From the NCBI GenBank assembly GCA_004298295.1, contig SCUH01000294.1, forward strand, positions 1-25,530: a stretch of 25,530 bases of DNA. Reading direction: 5' to 3'. Position 1 is the first letter of the stretch. Each line of letters starts with the position of its first letter. Under the pieces are notes generated by a model that was given only the letters and a program-made list of their open reading frames with translations, did no database searches and was not told the origin of the DNA. The position numbers and the translations under genes are program-made. Below are positions 23,658 through 25,530 of the stretch, one piece after another. Origin of the DNA: Betaproteobacteria bacterium. Lineage in GTDB: Bacteria; Pseudomonadota; Gammaproteobacteria; Burkholderiales; SG8-39.

Positions 23658-25530
23658 ATGAACAGCAGCCAATATGTTTACGCATTCGAAGACGGCGACG
23701 GCAAGAACAAGCTGCTGCTGGGCGGCAAGGGCGCGAACCTGTGCGAGATGACGCAGATCGGCCTGAACGTGCCGCCGGGTTTCGTCGTGACCACCGCAGC
23801 CTGCCTCGCGTATCTCGACAAGAATCGGCTGCCGGCCGGACTGATGGACGAAGTCAAGCGCCACATGACGGCGCTGGAAAAGAAGACCGGCAAGGGTTTC
23901 GGCAGCGGCACGAATCCGCTGCTGGTTTCGGTGCGCTCCGGATCGGCGATATCGATGCCGGGCATGATGGACACGATCCTCAATCTCGGCCTCAACCCAA
24001 CGTCGCTGCAGGGGCTGATCCGGCAGACCGCCAACGAGCGTTTCGCCTACGATGCCTACCGCCGCTTCATCCAGCTTTTCGGCAAGGTTGCGCTCGGCAT
24101 CGGCGACGAGCATTTCGACGAGCGCATGGCGGCGGTGAAGCGCAAGTTCGGCGCGCGCCAGGACGTGGACCTGGACGCCGCGCACCTGAAGGAACTCGCG
24201 GGCGAGTTTCTGGAAGTTGTCAGGCGCCACACCGGCAAGCCGTTTCCGCAGGAGCCCTACGAGCAGCTGGAAGTCTCGATGGGCGCGGTGTTCCGTTCCT
24301 GGATGGGCAAGCGCGCCGTGGATTACCGCAAGCAGTTCCGGATCACCGAGGCGATGGCCAACGGCACGGCGGTCAACGTCTGCACCATGGTGTTCGGCAA
24401 CCTGGGCGACGATTCCGGCACCGGCGTGGGCTTCACCCGCGACCCCGGCACCGGCGAGAACGTGATTTACGGCGAGTATCTGGTCAACGCCCAGGGCGAG
24501 GACGTGGTCGCCGGCATCCGCACGCCCAAGCCGATCGCGGCGATGGAAGGGGAAATGCCGGAAATGCACCGCGCGCTGACGGAGCTGCACCGGCGCCTGG
24601 AGTCGCATTACCGCGAGGTGCAGGATTTCGAGTTCACCATCGAGAAGGGGACGCTCTACTGCCTGCAGACCCGCAACGGCAAGATGAATGCCCGCGCCAT
24701 GGTGCGCAGCTCGGTCGAAATGTTCGAGCAAGGCCTGATCTCCAAGGAGCGTGCCTTGCTGCGGGTCGAGCCGGCGATGCTGGAACAGCTGCTGGTGCCG
24801 CAGCTGGCGCCCAGCTTCCACGGCAAGTCGCTGGCGCTGGGGCTGCCCGCATCGCCTGGCGCAGCCTCCGGCAAGATCGTGTTCGACGCCGACAGCGCCG
24901 AATCACGCGGCCTGGCGGGCGAGAAGGTCATCCTGGTGCGCGAAGAGACCAAGCCGGACGACATCCACGGCTTCTTCCAGGCCCAGGGCATCCTCACCAG
25001 CCGCGGCGGCAAGACTTCGCATGCCGCAGTGGTGGCGCGCGGCATGGGCAAACCCTGCGTTTCCGGCTGCGAGCAGATCGTCATCGACGACAAGGCGCGC
25101 AACGCGATCATCGGCGAAACCACCCTGCACGAAGGCGACGTCATCACGATCGACGGCGGCACCGGCCATGTCTACGCCGGCGAAGTGCCGACCGTGGAAG
25201 CCGCGTTTTCCGGCGAAATGGTCACCCTGCTCGCCTGGGCCGACGAGGTGGCGCGGCTGCAGGTGATGGCCAATGCCGACACGCCCGAAGATGCGATTCG
25301 CGCGCGGGAGTTCGGCGCCGCGGGCATCGGCCTGGTCCGCACCGAGCGCATGTTCAACAGCACCGATCGCCTGCCGATCATGCAGGAAATGATCCTCGCG
25401 GAAACGGCGGAGGAGCGCCAGGCGGCGCTCGACCGCCTGTTGCCGATCCAGCGCTCGGACTTCAAGGGCATCTTCAAGGCGATGCGGGGGCTGCCGGTCA
25501 CGGTGCGCCTGCTCGATCCCCCGATGCATG
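23658..25530 (+). CDS. ppdK: Pyruvate, phosphate dikinase (partial, runs off the window)
   Basis: This reversibly converts pyruvate, ATP and phosphate to PEP, AMP and pyrophosphate. About 624 residues of the usual 880 are present. The N-terminal ATP-grasp domain starts VYAFEDGDGKNKLLLGGKGA and carries LLVSVRSGSAISMPGMMDTI and the GVGFTRDPGTGE block. The central phosphohistidine domain has TSRGGKTSHAAVVARGMGKP, with His455 at the same number as the catalytic His of the Clostridium symbiosum enzyme. The PEP-binding barrel has begun (GLVRTERMF, VRLLDPPMH) when the sequence ends. GGAAA eight bases before ATG 23658 is a fair ribosome-binding site. The pyrophosphate-linked reaction fits energy-saving glycolysis of stored glycogen at low oxygen, but in the other direction it would feed gluconeogenesis. 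Confidence 0.95.
   Translation, partial: MNSSQYVYAFEDGDGKNKLLLGGKGANLCEMTQIGLNVPPGFVVTTAACLAYLDKNRLPAGLMDEVKRHMTALEKKTGKGFGSGTNPLLVSVRSGSAISMPGMMDTILNLGLNPTSLQGLIRQTANERFAYDAYRRFIQLFGKVALGIGDEHFDERMAAVKRKFGARQDVDLDAAHLKELAGEFLEVVRRHTGKPFPQEPYEQLEVSMGAVFRSWMGKRAVDYRKQFRITEAMANGTAVNVCTMVFGNLGDDSGTGVGFTRDPGTGENVIYGEYLVNAQGEDVVAGIRTPKPIAAMEGEMPEMHRALTELHRRLESHYREVQDFEFTIEKGTLYCLQTRNGKMNARAMVRSSVEMFEQGLISKERALLRVEPAMLEQLLVPQLAPSFHGKSLALGLPASPGAASGKIVFDADSAESRGLAGEKVILVREETKPDDIHGFFQAQGILTSRGGKTSHAAVVARGMGKPCVSGCEQIVIDDKARNAIIGETTLHEGDVITIDGGTGHVYAGEVPTVEAAFSGEMVTLLAWADEVARLQVMANADTPEDAIRAREFGAAGIGLVRTERMFNSTDRLPIMQEMILAETAEERQAALDRLLPIQRSDFKGIFKAMRGLPVTVRLLDPPMH

Overview
The window is uniformly GC-rich and densely coding, with no tRNA, rRNA, insertion sequence or CRISPR visible. 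An Fnr/Anr-type regulator, a DksA/TraR protein, PilZ and CheR proteins and bacterial glg genes suggest a proteobacterium, probably a betaproteobacterium with a flexible (micro)aerobic life. I cannot assign a genus. Several genes are of types better known from archaea and thermophiles: the methionine adenosyltransferase, the short adenosylhomocysteinase, two GH57 enzymes, a Thermotoga-type glucan phosphorylase and a cyclic-2,3-diphosphoglycerate-synthetase-like GTPase.

Layout. (1) 1-5024, plus strand: the end of an archaeal-type SAM synthetase, adenosylhomocysteinase, a type II P-type cation ATPase whose reading frame has no ATG/GTG/TTG start, and a DksA/TraR zinc-finger protein. (2) 5058-16740, glycogen metabolism: a minus-strand operon glgC - GH57 amylase-like - GH57 4-alpha-glucanotransferase, with glgB divergent from glgC; then a small DUF2934 gene, glgA, and a convergent alpha-glucan phosphorylase. 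Synthesis (GlgC, GlgA, GlgB) and breakdown or remodelling (phosphorylase, two GH57 enzymes) are therefore both encoded in about 12 kb. (3) 16829-19047, plus strand: an apparent operon of a ribosome-hibernation factor fused to a cold-shock domain, a 70-residue protein and the cDPGS-like GTPase. (4) 19062-22598: a CBS-pair protein with a small Cys-rich partner, a PilZ protein, a GYD-domain protein, an orphan CheR methyltransferase and a small hypothetical gene. (5) 22783-25530: an Fnr-like regulator followed by pyruvate, phosphate dikinase, which runs off the window.

The strongest unifying signal is regulatory. Four sites fit TTGAY-N4-RTCAA, the Fnr/Anr operator. They lie upstream of the DksA-like gene, between the DUF2934 gene and glgA, upstream of the hibernation-factor operon and upstream of the GYD gene. 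In three of them a TAGNNT -10-like hexamer starts exactly 28.5 bp from the operator centre. The Fnr-like protein keeps the E..SR recognition-helix residues that read this operator, but its N-terminal cysteine cluster is rearranged. My inference is that much of the window is a low-oxygen or energy-limitation island joining carbon storage, ribosome silencing and PEP/pyruvate interconversion under one Fnr-type sensor.
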